A stretch of 33,021 nucleotides of DNA from an uncultured Rheinheimera sp. (GTDB lineage: Bacteria > Pseudomonadota > Gammaproteobacteria > Enterobacterales > Alteromonadaceae): assembly GCA_943913835.1 (NCBI GenBank), contig CALTZU010000022.1:1-33021 (forward strand). The letters are read 5' to 3'. How positions within the stretch are numbered: the stretch's first letter is position 1; each line of letters begins with the position of its first letter. Positions 7,472 to 15,910 of the stretch are shown in pieces. A model generated the notes under the pieces. That model saw nothing but the letters and a program-made list of their open reading frames with translations. It made no database searches and was not told the DNA's origin. A program made the position numbers and the translations under genes.

Positions 7472-8532
7472 GCGCAGAACAATTGTTTAACCGCTGGATC
7501 AAATGGACTTTAATGCTGTTTGCCCTGGTATTTGGTTACTATCTGGCCGCTGATTTATATATGCCTGTGACAACCGACAGCTTGGTACAGCGTTACGTCG
7601 TGCAGGTGGCCCCCCAAGTCCCAGGCCGTGTAGTCTCTGTGGCAGTGCAGAACAATCAGCAGGTCAAAAAAGGCGATTTATTGTTTGAACTGGACCCTGC
7701 TGACTACCAGCTCAAGGTTGAACTTGCCCAGTTACAACTTGAACAAAGTCAGCAGAACAACAGGCAGTTAAGCGCGGCTTTGCAAAGCGCAGCTGCGCGG
7801 GTCGACCAGGCCCGTTTTGCCTTGCAGGAAGTAGAGCGGGAAGACCAGCGCTATCAGCAACTGTACAAGCAAAAATTAATACCACGTCAGCAACTGGATC
7901 AAAGCCAAACCTCAGTGCTTAAAGCTAAAGCCGAGCTACAGGCCAGTACGGCAGATTTAGCTGAACGCGAAGCTGAACTCGGCATTCCAACTCAAGAGTT
8001 GGTTCAAATTAAACAAGCGCGCAATCAACTGGCCTTAGCTCAATTAGAGTTAGACAGAACTAAAGTATATGCCGATGTAGATGGCATAGTCACAGACCTG
8101 CAACTGGAAGTTGGCACCAATCTGGCCAGCCATCAGGCCACTGTAGCACTGGTCTCTACCCAGCAAAGTTGGGTCAGCGCATTATTTCGGGAAAAAAGTC
8201 TGTTGCATGTGCAACAAGGCACAGAAGCGCTGATCACTTTTGACGCCTTACCCGGAGAAGTCTTTAGTGCCTCAGTGCGGGATATAGATGCGGGTGTGGC
8301 TAATGGTCAAAGCACACCTGATGGACATTTAGCCACGGCAGATAGCAGTAGTCGCTGGGTTCGTGACGCCCAGCGTTTAAAAGTTAACCTGGCTATGGCT
8401 CAGCAAATGCCGCCAGCTCTGGTGGTGGGTTCACGGGCTACAGTGCAACTGGTGCCAAAAGACAATAGTCTGCTGGCGGCTTTGGCTAAAGGCCAGATTC
8501 AACTGATCAGCCTGCTGCACTATGTCTACTAA
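7468..8532 (+). CDS. HlyD/EmrA-type periplasmic adaptor of an efflux pump
   Basis: A 354-residue membrane-fusion protein. One N-terminal TM helix (near residues 13-30) is followed by a biotinyl-lipoyl-like half (VAPQVPGRVVSVAVQNNQQVKKGDLLFELDP). A long glutamine-rich coiled-coil hairpin covers about residues 80-185, then comes the second lipoyl half (DRTKVYADVDGIVTDLQLEVGTNL) and a beta-barrel domain. It bridges an inner-membrane transporter to an outer-membrane channel. It starts inside the marR stop (ATGA) and is followed after 13 bases by a DUF2955 gene, the presumed transporter partner. No TolC-type channel gene is nearby, so a shared TolC is likely. The substrate is unknown; this kind of operon often handles aromatic acids or xenobiotics (inference). 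Confidence 0.9.
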   Translation: MSAEQLFNRWIKWTLMLFALVFGYYLAADLYMPVTTDSLVQRYVVQVAPQVPGRVVSVAVQNNQQVKKGDLLFELDPADYQLKVELAQLQLEQSQQNNRQLSAALQSAAARVDQARFALQEVEREDQRYQQLYKQKLIPRQQLDQSQTSVLKAKAELQASTADLAEREAELGIPTQELVQIKQARNQLALAQLELDRTKVYADVDGIVTDLQLEVGTNLASHQATVALVSTQQSWVSALFREKSLLHVQQGTEALITFDALPGEVFSASVRDIDAGVANGQSTPDGHLATADSSSRWVRDAQRLKVNLAMAQQMPPALVVGSRATVQLVPKDNSLLAALAKGQIQLISLLHYVY

Positions 8533-8545
8533 GTGAGCCTACGCT

Positions 8546-9547
8546 ATGTTTGCTGCAAGTCCTTTTAACAAAATACTGAGGCTGGCCTTTGGTGCCAGCC
8601 TGGGCCTACTGCTGGCCAAACTGACCAACTCAGATCAGTGGGGGGTATTTTTTACCATCAGCCCTGTGCTGTTATTGGGACTGATCCCCAGACTGACACC
8701 TTTTGTTGTACTGCAATATCTGACAGCTAACTTGCTCGCCGGAGCCATGGTGTTGCTGTACAGCTGGCTTGGTGCTGTAAGTGCCGTGATGACGCTGTTG
8801 GTATTTCTCTATTTTCTCTGGCTATTCCGGCTGATGGCCAAAGGCGCACTTTTTGTTTTTGCTGCTATCGCCATCATTAATGGCAGTATCTTTTTACATT
8901 TTGCCAGCTACCCCAGTATGGATCCTGGTCAGATGCTGGGGCATGCCTTGGTCGCTGTATTGTTTGCTTTGTTGATAAGTGGCTGCGTAATTTGGATCTT
9001 CCCTGTACCAGAGCAGTCAATGCAAATGCCACCGGCTAAAACCTTGGTAGAACAGCAGCAACAAAGTCTGGTTGCCGCAGCTATAGCTACGTTGTCTTTT
9101 GTAATTTTTCAAATGCTGGACTTACAGGATTCTTTATCCGCTCAGGCCAGCAGTATCCTGATTTTATTGCCTATGAGTTTCACTGGCATAGTGCAAGCTG
9201 GTATCAAAAGGGCATCAGGTGTACTGCTGGGTTCGACCTACGCCATAGCGGCCCAGCTGGTGCTATATGACAACTACCAGCATTTACCCCTGACCATGCT
9301 GGCGTTTTTTATTGGCATGCTAATTTTTGCGAGGGCTCAGCAAGTCGAAGGTCCGGGATCTGGCGTGGCATTTGGTGGCATGACTACTATGGCTATTATT
9401 TTTGGCCAGTATTTAAAACCAGATCAGGATTTAATGTATAGCGCTTTGTATCGTATCAGCTCAGTTAGTGTTGCCGTCATGCTGACTTTGGTGTTAGCCA
9501 CTGTACTTTATTTGCAACTGGAAAGAAAAAGCCCACTAAGTCATTGA
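8546..9547 (+). CDS. DUF2955 multi-pass membrane protein, probable efflux partner
   Basis: A 333-residue inner-membrane protein with about ten hydrophobic segments arranged in two similar halves, each starting with a FNKILRLAFGASLGLLLAK- or SFVIFQMLDLQDSLSAQASSILILLP-like segment. This layout resembles FUSC/aromatic-acid-exporter proteins (AaeB, YccS). I assign DUF2955, a family normally encoded next to HlyD-type adaptors. Position supports this: it is the third gene of the marR operon, 13 bases after the adaptor stop. Function is probably proton-driven export of small molecules, by analogy. Its last codons overlap the terminator of the convergent terC gene. Confidence 0.82.
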   Translation: MFAASPFNKILRLAFGASLGLLLAKLTNSDQWGVFFTISPVLLLGLIPRLTPFVVLQYLTANLLAGAMVLLYSWLGAVSAVMTLLVFLYFLWLFRLMAKGALFVFAAIAIINGSIFLHFASYPSMDPGQMLGHALVAVLFALLISGCVIWIFPVPEQSMQMPPAKTLVEQQQQSLVAAAIATLSFVIFQMLDLQDSLSAQASSILILLPMSFTGIVQAGIKRASGVLLGSTYAIAAQLVLYDNYQHLPLTMLAFFIGMLIFARAQQVEGPGSGVAFGGMTTMAIIFGQYLKPDQDLMYSALYRISSVSVAVMLTLVLATVLYLQLERKSPLSH

Positions 9548-9558
9548 CTCAGCGGGCT
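9520..9558 (-). terminator. intrinsic terminator of the terC-like gene
   Basis: On the minus strand, bases 9558-9545 pair with 9543-9530 (AGCCCGCT... with ...AGTGGGCT, two G-U wobbles), and the RNA continues into a U-rich run (9530-9520). On the plus strand there is no T tract, and the wobbles become A-C mismatches, so the terminator is directional. It lies over the 3' end of the DUF2955 gene. Confidence 0.75.
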
Positions 9559-9581
9559 CTGAAGTTGAAGCAAAAGCTGTT

Positions 9582-10343
9582 TTATTCTGCTTTTTCGTCT
9601 GACATAGCTTTGTGCAGTTTCACTGCGCTACGGCCTTTACGCATGCGGATATTGATCATCTCAACAATCACAGAGAACGCCATCGCAAAGTAAATGTAAC
9701 CTTTTGGTACATGCACATCAAAACCTTCGATCATCAGAGTCACACCAACCAGAATCAGGAAGGACAACGCCAGAATTTTAATAGAAGGATGGGCATCAAC
9801 AAAGTCACCTATAGATTTAGCAGCAAACATCATCACTGCTACGGCAGAGATAATAGCTATAGCCATGATTTCTATCTGGTTGACCAGACCTACAGCTGTG
9901 ATCACTGAATCTAAAGAGAACACTATATCCAGGATAGCAATTTGAATCAGCACCATAAAAAGGTTATTCGCAACCACTTTAGGACCTGCGTCTTCACCAC
10001 CATCAACGCCTTCCAGACTGTGGTGAATTTCCTGAGTGGACTTAGCCAGCAGGAATAAACCGCCCCCTATTAAGATCACATCCCGGCCGGAAATATCATT
10101 ACCCAGCACAGTGAACCAGGTTTCAGTTAACCCCATCACCCAGGAGATAGAAAACAATAAAGCCAGACGGGCAAACATAGCCAAGCCCAGTCCCATGCGG
10201 CGGGCAAAAGCCCGTTGATGTTCAGGTAAACGCCCCACCAAAATAGATAAGAAGATAATATTGTCTATGCCTAAGACAATCTCTAAAGCTGCCAGCGTGC
10301 CTAAGGCTATCCAGGCTTCCGGACTGGCGATCCATTCAAACAT
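9582..10343 (-). CDS. TerC-family integral membrane protein (YgdQ-like)
   Basis: A 253-residue polytopic protein with about seven TM helices and the two acidic TerC signatures: ALEIVLGIDNIIFLSILVGRLP near the N-terminus and LDIVFSLDSVITAVG near the middle, whose Glu/Asp residues are thought to bind metal. Related proteins (YgdQ, YegH, YoaE cores, Alx, MntY) are linked to metal, notably manganese, export; the substrate here is not known. The start is ATG 10343, with GGGA eight bases upstream, rather than an in-frame TTG six bases earlier. A 46-base gap separates it from the solute-binding protein gene upstream, and a good terminator follows (9520-9558), so it is the last gene of the long minus-strand run or a unit by itself. 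Confidence 0.9.
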   Translation of the reverse strand: MFEWIASPEAWIALGTLAALEIVLGIDNIIFLSILVGRLPEHQRAFARRMGLGLAMFARLALLFSISWVMGLTETWFTVLGNDISGRDVILIGGGLFLLAKSTQEIHHSLEGVDGGEDAGPKVVANNLFMVLIQIAILDIVFSLDSVITAVGLVNQIEIMAIAIISAVAVMMFAAKSIGDFVDAHPSIKILALSFLILVGVTLMIEGFDVHVPKGYIYFAMAFSVIVEMINIRMRKGRSAVKLHKAMSDEKAE

Positions 10344-10389
10344 ATACAATTCCCAATGAATTTAAATAACTGTAGCTAGTGTAACGGCT

Positions 10390-11187
10390 TTATCTGCGAA
10401 TTTCAGCTGGAACCTTTGGTTGTTGTGGTAACTTTGGCAATTGCTTTTTGTGCTCAATCAAAGCGTATCGCTGCTTTAATTGCTGAATTTGTTGCTGCTG
10501 CTCTCGCAGAAACTGGTTAAACCTTAGTATCTGGTCAGGATGTTTTTGGCTGGACAAATGAAAAGCCAGATTAGTAAAAGGTAAATGTTCAGCTATCACC
10601 AATGTTCCGCTGTCTTTCATCTGAGCCAGATGATACTGAGCCACATTATATTCCACATTGGCGGCATCCACCCGGCCCTTTAGCGTCATGCCTAAGGCTG
10701 ATTCAGCATCTGGCACATCTAATATTTTGAACTTATAGTTTTTTTTCAAGCCAACCCACAAGGTCGGAGAAAAACCATGAATATTTGCCAACAGCCTAAA
10801 ATCCTTTAGCCGCATCTGCTGATTTTCCGGCAGTACCATAGTCCCCCCTAAAGTGTAAATCACTGGATCACTGTAATATTTAGTGACCTTGTGATCGATA
10901 TCCAGTTGGGGTTGCCACACCAGATTATCCGGGTAGACAAAGTCAGTCAGTTCAGCGGCATCTTTATACAACCTTTTGACCGGTAATGCTTTAAACACGA
11001 ACTGGTCGCCACTCCACTGACTATAGAGCTGGATCAGGTCAAAGAAATAACCTCTGGGGTGGTCTGAGTTAAAGTCATAATGGGGATAATAGTCTAATTG
11101 CTCTATGCCAATAACATAACTTTTGGCCACAGTAGCTCCACTGAAAAAGCTCAGACAGCAGGTTAACAACATCAATACAACTCGCAT
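10390..11187 (-). CDS. orphan periplasmic solute-binding-like protein (SBP_bac_3 type)
   Basis: A 265-residue protein with a signal peptide (MRVVLMLLTCCLSFFSGATVA) and a fold pattern like family-3 solute-binding proteins: YVIGIEQLDYYPHYDF, then GYFFDLIQLYSQWSG, and a C-terminal lobe with PDAESALGMTLKGRVDAANVE. No ABC permease or ATPase is encoded nearby, so it is not a standard transporter component. The C-terminus is unusual: a Gln-rich helix (FLREQQQQIQQLKQRYAL) and a basic Pro-rich tail. It lies 47 bases after the HD-GYP stop with no terminator between, so it may be co-transcribed with the cyclic-nucleotide operon and act as a ligand sensor. That role is inference. Confidence 0.72.
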   Translation of the reverse strand: MRVVLMLLTCCLSFFSGATVAKSYVIGIEQLDYYPHYDFNSDHPRGYFFDLIQLYSQWSGDQFVFKALPVKRLYKDAAELTDFVYPDNLVWQPQLDIDHKVTKYYSDPVIYTLGGTMVLPENQQMRLKDFRLLANIHGFSPTLWVGLKKNYKFKILDVPDAESALGMTLKGRVDAANVEYNVAQYHLAQMKDSGTLVIAEHLPFTNLAFHLSSQKHPDQILRFNQFLREQQQQIQQLKQRYALIEHKKQLPKLPQQPKVPAEIRR

Positions 11188-11234
11188 GGGACTCCGACTT
11201 TCTCACTGATACCTTATCCCCAGTTAAATCCGTC

Positions 11235-12869
11235 TTAGCTGGCTTTATACCTTCGCTCTGGTGGCAAATAACCGGGAATACGATTTAAATCTACTTCATC
11301 TATTTGCGTGGGTTTTAAAAATTGTTCAGCGTATTGCAGATAAACTTTTTGATCGATAAAAATATCAAACAAATCAGGATCTATGTGCTGATTTTGAGTC
11401 ATTCGTCCCATAATCGCCAGACATTCACTTAACGCCTTGCCTTCTTTATAAGGCCTGTCACAGGCAGTTAAAGCTTCGAAGATATCGGCGATAGCCATCA
11501 TACGGGCAGGGATCGACATTTGCTCTTTTGTTAAACCTTTGGGGTAACCTGAGCCATCCATTTTTTCATGATGGCCACAAGCAAATTCAGGGACTCGCTG
11601 CAAATGCTTGGGGAAAGTCAAAGACTCCAGCATATCGACAGTAATATCCATATGGCGGTTAATAATTTGCCGTTCTTCAGGCGTCAGAGTGCCGCGGGCT
11701 ATGCTCAGATTATAAATTTCGTTGTCGGACAACAGGTTTTGTTCTTCGCCAGCAATATTAATCTGTTGTTGTCGGCCAAAATCAGCGACACGTTGCTGAT
11801 CGCTTTTATCCATAAACTCACCTCCTATATTGGCCTTACGCAGAAACTCACGTTCTTTATCCAAGGCTGTTAAGCCTCGCGCCAATTGCTGTTGCAGCTG
11901 ATCAATCTGAACCTGATCCTGCAGATAAGTTGCCAGACTCAGTGGGCCGGCCAGGCTTAATTCAAAATCCCTTTTCGCTATTTCAATTTTTGCATCCACC
12001 AGCGCTATCCGATCAAAAATGGTTTGCAGCTTACTGGCTTTATCCATCACATATTCTGGTGTCGCTATTTTTCCACAATCGTGTAGCCAACCCGCCACAC
12101 TTAACTCATGCCTATCCGCTTCAGTCAGCACAAAATCTGCTAAAGGCCCGAAGTTATGCCGGTGTACCGCATTAGCTAACATCATGGTTAACTCAGGCAC
12201 TCTCTTACAATGCCCCGCAGTGTAAGGCGACTTTTCGTCTATAGCTTTAGCTATCAGTCGGGCTATCCCCTGAAACAAGGCCTCCATATCTTCAATCAGT
12301 TGTTTGTTCGTTAAAGCGACTGCTGCTAAAGAAGCCAAAGAGCGCACCCACTCTATTTGCTGAGCTGAAAAAACACTGACCTGCCCCTCAACTGTGGCAT
12401 TAATCAGTTGCAATACACCATTAAGTTCGCCTTCGTGATTTTTCATAGGGACTGTCAGCACAGACTGAGTGTGATACCCGGTACGCTGGTCCATAGCTCG
12501 GGCAGCGCTTAAGTCATATTGGCCAGATGCATAGGCATCGGGAATATGGATGACGTCTCCTTCAGCAGCTGCTATCGCTACTATAGCGTGCCTGTTCACT
12601 TCACCTTCCACATAGATAGGAATAGAAGGAAAAGGCGCAGGCTGGCCTGAACTGCCTCCCAAATGCAGTTTCAGCGAATTGTTGATCAGAGTTTCAAATT
12701 TCAGACTCTTGTCAGGCGTTACCGAATAAATAGTGCCACCGTCAGCCTGAGTTAAAACCTGAGCACTTTTTAATATACGCTCCAATAGAAGGGTTGTGTC
12801 CCGCTCTACCGACAACGCAATACCGATATCTATCAGATGCTGCAATACCGCAGGTTCAGTCATCATCAT
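11235..12869 (-). CDS. GAF and HD-GYP domain phosphodiesterase with an insertion
   Basis: A 544-residue cytoplasmic protein. Residues about 20-190 form a GAF domain (ADGGTIYSV ... GVLQLINATVEG), a small-molecule sensor. Residues about 200-500 form an HD-GYP domain, which hydrolyses cyclic dinucleotides. The HD pair is H263-D264 with K267 (WLHDCGK); further metal ligands are H406 (NRHMD), H433-H434-E435 and D462. The diagnostic HHEKMDGSGYP is intact (433-443), so it should be active. Odd: about 110 extra residues (285-395), rich in helix, separate HDxGK from H406, where typical HD-GYP domains have a short stretch. Three consecutive ATGs open the frame and I keep the first. It follows the adenylate cyclase by 12 bases. 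Probable substrate is c-di-GMP; cGAMP or another nucleotide is possible. Confidence 0.9.
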   Translation of the reverse strand: MMMTEPAVLQHLIDIGIALSVERDTTLLLERILKSAQVLTQADGGTIYSVTPDKSLKFETLINNSLKLHLGGSSGQPAPFPSIPIYVEGEVNRHAIVAIAAAEGDVIHIPDAYASGQYDLSAARAMDQRTGYHTQSVLTVPMKNHEGELNGVLQLINATVEGQVSVFSAQQIEWVRSLASLAAVALTNKQLIEDMEALFQGIARLIAKAIDEKSPYTAGHCKRVPELTMMLANAVHRHNFGPLADFVLTEADRHELSVAGWLHDCGKIATPEYVMDKASKLQTIFDRIALVDAKIEIAKRDFELSLAGPLSLATYLQDQVQIDQLQQQLARGLTALDKEREFLRKANIGGEFMDKSDQQRVADFGRQQQINIAGEEQNLLSDNEIYNLSIARGTLTPEERQIINRHMDITVDMLESLTFPKHLQRVPEFACGHHEKMDGSGYPKGLTKEQMSIPARMMAIADIFEALTACDRPYKEGKALSECLAIMGRMTQNQHIDPDLFDIFIDQKVYLQYAEQFLKPTQIDEVDLNRIPGYLPPERRYKAS

Positions 12870-12881
12870 TCGCTACCATTA

Positions 12882-15095
12882 CTACTTATCTGCATGAGTA
12901 TAGACTCCATCCCATTCAGCACCAGGTGGATGCTGAAGGTACTGATCCAGTCGTTCGAGATACAAGGCGTACAATTTATGGTCTTTCTGCTGCTGCAATT
13001 TGGTCCATAATAGTTTCGCCTCATTCCAGTTTTGCTGTAAATACAATGCAATAGCCTGTTCATGTTGCTGTAAAGCTGCCACAACATCCGGCCTGGTCAG
13101 TAAGTCTGGATCAATAGGCTCATACAGCGTCACTGCTTCTGTTTTTCCTTTCACCCGTACTTTATCAACAGAACGAAACCTGACTCCCTGACATTGCTGT
13201 GCTGTGGACTGGCTGACCAAAAACCTGACGCCATAATATTTAGTCAGACTTTCCAGCCTGGACGCTAAGTTCACAGCATCTCCAAGCACTGTATAGGCTC
13301 TGCGATAGACAGACCCCATATCCCCAACGTTCATTTCGCCTGTATTGATCCCCACACCAATATCTATGGCTGGTAAACCTTCAGCCACAAAACTCTGGCT
13401 AAGTTCGTCCGTAATTTTCAACATAGAAAAGCCTGACTTTACCGCCAGCAGCGCATGGTCTTTGACATCCAAAGGAGCATTCCAGAATGCCATAACCATG
13501 TCACCAACGTATTTATCTATAGTCCCCTGATGCTCAAAAATAGTTTTAGTAATAGGCGAAAAATAGCGGTTTAACAAAGACTTGAGCTCTGTCGCTGTCA
13601 ACTTCTCTGACAAACTGGTAAAACCTCGAATGTCTGAAAATAGCACAGACATCGCCTTTCTTTTGCCATCCAGACTCAGGCTATCCGGATGATTCAGCAT
13701 TTCTTCTATATGAGCTGGAGGCACATACTGGTCAAAAATTGATTTAATTTTCGCCTTTTGCTGTGAAGCGCTAAAAAAACCATAGATCAGATTCAACAAG
13801 GTCAAAGCTAAAATAAGTAGCAAGCTGGATGTTAAAGGTAAATCCAGTTTCAGCACTTGCCAGCTATAGAGGTTAGCCGCCACTGTCAGTATTAACAAAC
13901 CCGCCCCCGTAGTGGCTAAAGCAATAGGCCCTAAAGCAGGAAAAACCAGACTCATCAACACACCCATGCTGACTAAAAACAGAAAGACCAATGCCTCAGC
14001 CCAATCAGGCTGGGAATGGATCAATTGTGGATAGAGCAGCCCCTCAAATACATTTGCATGCACTTCAACTCCGGGGTACTGCATACCAACAGGAGTGGAG
14101 CGCAGATCTGCATGCCCCACAGCTGAAGTTCCGACAAAAACCACAGCATCTTTGAAAAGTGTTTTATCCACCTCCCCTTTCACTACATCAACAGCGGAGA
14201 CATAAGGAAAGCTTTTGGCGGCCCCTCGGTAAGGAATAAGTACCCTGCCATATAAATCTGTAGTGACCAGGGTATTCCCAACTATTACCCCAACGACAGT
14301 GTTAATCTGCTGTAAAGCAGCAGTCTCTACTTTTAACTGCTGTGCCAGCGCATATAAACGGGCGGTTTCCAATGCCAGTGAGGGATAAATTTTGTCCTGA
14401 TAGCGGATCAGCAGTGCTGCCTTACGAATAAAACCATCAGGGTCAGGCGAAGAATTAATAAAACCTGTGCCCGGGCTTTGTTGCTGTAGTACTGCTGTGT
14501 TGGCCACGTAACCAACAAAAGAACTGACAGAGCTCCTCCCGACCGGGCTATCTAGCTCCACATAAGTGGCAGGTAACTGACCAACAGCCACCTGGTCTTG
14601 CTGAAACAAAAAACCCAATACTACCTCTTTGTTTTGCAGACTACTGGCAAACCGCTGATCTGCATCTAAAAAAGGGGCGACTTTTTGCAGTTCAGAGCTG
14701 GTCTGAGCGGATAACTGTTGTTGGCCAACACGCTGCAAAACTTGCTGCACCGGATTCACTTCAGGCTCAGAAAAAATCACATCAAAAGCCACAACAGCAG
14801 CACCGGCAGCAGTTAACTGTTCCACCATTTCAGCCACAATCAGCCGACTCCATGGCCAACGTCCAAGCTGTTGCAGACTTTTTTCGTCAATATCTACAAT
14901 CACTACAGGCAAATCTGTTGTCGTTCTGAAGGGAAGCATCAGTTTTAATCTGAGGTCATACAACAAACCATCCAGTCGCTTCAGCACGGCCTGCTCTTCA
15001 TTCACTGCATTGAACTGGACTAATACCAGAGTTGAGCTGAATAGCAGGCTGCACAGCAGTACCCATTGATGGCGACGCCAGTACTTCAGCACCAC
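12882..15095 (-). CDS. CHASE2-domain class III adenylate cyclase
   Basis: A 737-residue inner-membrane receptor cyclase. TM1 is about residues 10-30; a periplasmic CHASE2 sensor spans about 40-355 (LDGLLYDLRLKLM ... VVIVDIDEKSLQQLGRWPW ... VFVGTSAVGHADLRSTPVG). Three TM helices follow (near 367-385, 388-408 and 419-441), then a cytoplasmic cyclase domain (about 480-660). Catalytic residues are complete: metal-binding D488 (FSDIRGFT) and D532 (DKYVGD), adenine-specifying K528 and D606, and transition-state N609 and R613 (GDAVNLASRLES). The product should therefore be cAMP, not cGMP. Residues 670-720 form a short TPR-like helical tail. The start is a GTG (15095) overlapping the metallo-hydrolase stop by 10 bases, with AAGGA eight bases upstream. 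The operon position implies input from the exported proteins encoded upstream. Confidence 0.94.
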   Translation of the reverse strand: MVLKYWRRHQWVLLCSLLFSSTLVLVQFNAVNEEQAVLKRLDGLLYDLRLKLMLPFRTTTDLPVVIVDIDEKSLQQLGRWPWSRLIVAEMVEQLTAAGAAVVAFDVIFSEPEVNPVQQVLQRVGQQQLSAQTSSELQKVAPFLDADQRFASSLQNKEVVLGFLFQQDQVAVGQLPATYVELDSPVGRSSVSSFVGYVANTAVLQQQSPGTGFINSSPDPDGFIRKAALLIRYQDKIYPSLALETARLYALAQQLKVETAALQQINTVVGVIVGNTLVTTDLYGRVLIPYRGAAKSFPYVSAVDVVKGEVDKTLFKDAVVFVGTSAVGHADLRSTPVGMQYPGVEVHANVFEGLLYPQLIHSQPDWAEALVFLFLVSMGVLMSLVFPALGPIALATTGAGLLILTVAANLYSWQVLKLDLPLTSSLLLILALTLLNLIYGFFSASQQKAKIKSIFDQYVPPAHIEEMLNHPDSLSLDGKRKAMSVLFSDIRGFTSLSEKLTATELKSLLNRYFSPITKTIFEHQGTIDKYVGDMVMAFWNAPLDVKDHALLAVKSGFSMLKITDELSQSFVAEGLPAIDIGVGINTGEMNVGDMGSVYRRAYTVLGDAVNLASRLESLTKYYGVRFLVSQSTAQQCQGVRFRSVDKVRVKGKTEAVTLYEPIDPDLLTRPDVVAALQQHEQAIALYLQQNWNEAKLLWTKLQQQKDHKLYALYLERLDQYLQHPPGAEWDGVYTHADK

Positions 15096-15901
15096 AACTC
15101 CATTCCTTCTTTAGCCAGCAGTACTTTTGGACTATGACCGGAGAATTGCTGCGCCAGCAGATCCAGCTGTTGGTCCGTTCTGGCCGGATCATGGCTAAAA
15201 ATCACCAATTGTTTTACCCTGGCCTCTGTGGCCAAATCCACAGCCTGACAGATCAGAGAATGACCCCAACCTAATTTATATGGCATGTCGGTTTCCAGGT
15301 ACTGGCCATCATGGATCAACAAATCCACTCCGGCGACAAATTCCAGCCATTGTGTTCTGGAGGTTGTCGTCTGTTCCGGAGGGAAAAGCTCGTTATCTGT
15401 GACATAAGCCAAAGTTTGACCATCCGCGCTGATGTGATAAGCGCTGCCAGACCCCGGATGATTCAACCGGCAACGACGAATAGCAAAATCTCCAAGTTGC
15501 CACTGATCAGCGGCCATAGCAGTTATACGAATATGTGAGGCTAATTGCTGTGATGCCACGGGAAAAAACTCACCAGACATCTGCTTCAAAATGGCTTCAT
15601 TGTCTTCAGCTTGAGTTTTACCCGGAATAATACGGATCGGGCGCCCCGCCTGGTAAGCAGGGGCAAAAAAAGGAAAACCCTGTATATGATCCCAATGGTT
15701 GTGGCTCAGCAATAACACCAGCTCTTCAGTGCCAGACAGTAATTCTTCTCCGAGAGAGCGGATACCTGTGCCTGAATCTAAAATCAACTGCTGCCCACCG
15801 TTACTGGTCACCAGGATACAAGGAGTATTGCCTCCATACCTTTGAGTCTCAACGCCAGGAGTAGGGATAGAGCCACGCACACCATAAAATTTTATTTGCA
15901 T
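15086..15901 (-). CDS. metallo-beta-lactamase-fold hydrolase, possible cyclic-nucleotide phosphodiesterase
   Basis: A 271-residue cytoplasmic protein opening with the subgroup signature FYGVRGSIPTPG and RYGGNTPC. The metal-binding motif is SHNHWDH (H67, H69, D71, H72), followed by H148 (RLNHPG), D169 (YVTDNE), D198 (IHDGQY), H214 (GWGHS) and H237 (FSHDP). The site is therefore complete for a di-metal hydrolase. Related MBL proteins include RNase Z-like, PhnP-like cyclic-phosphate and cyclic-nucleotide phosphodiesterases. Placed between the giant lipoprotein gene (9-base gap) and the adenylate cyclase (10-base overlap), the simplest idea is a phosphodiesterase that resets the cyclase signal; this is inference. 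The ribosome-binding site is weak, so translation may be coupled to the upstream gene. Confidence 0.85.
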   Translation of the reverse strand: MQIKFYGVRGSIPTPGVETQRYGGNTPCILVTSNGGQQLILDSGTGIRSLGEELLSGTEELVLLLSHNHWDHIQGFPFFAPAYQAGRPIRIIPGKTQAEDNEAILKQMSGEFFPVASQQLASHIRITAMAADQWQLGDFAIRRCRLNHPGSGSAYHISADGQTLAYVTDNELFPPEQTTTSRTQWLEFVAGVDLLIHDGQYLETDMPYKLGWGHSLICQAVDLATEARVKQLVIFSHDPARTDQQLDLLAQQFSGHSPKVLLAKEGMELWC

Positions 15902-15910
15902 GATGATTCA

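Noticed and set aside
9565..9598. Plus-strand hairpin AAAAGC...GCTTTT after the DUF2955 gene as its terminator
   Set aside because: It has only six mostly A-T pairs and lies partly inside the terC-like coding region; too weak to call.
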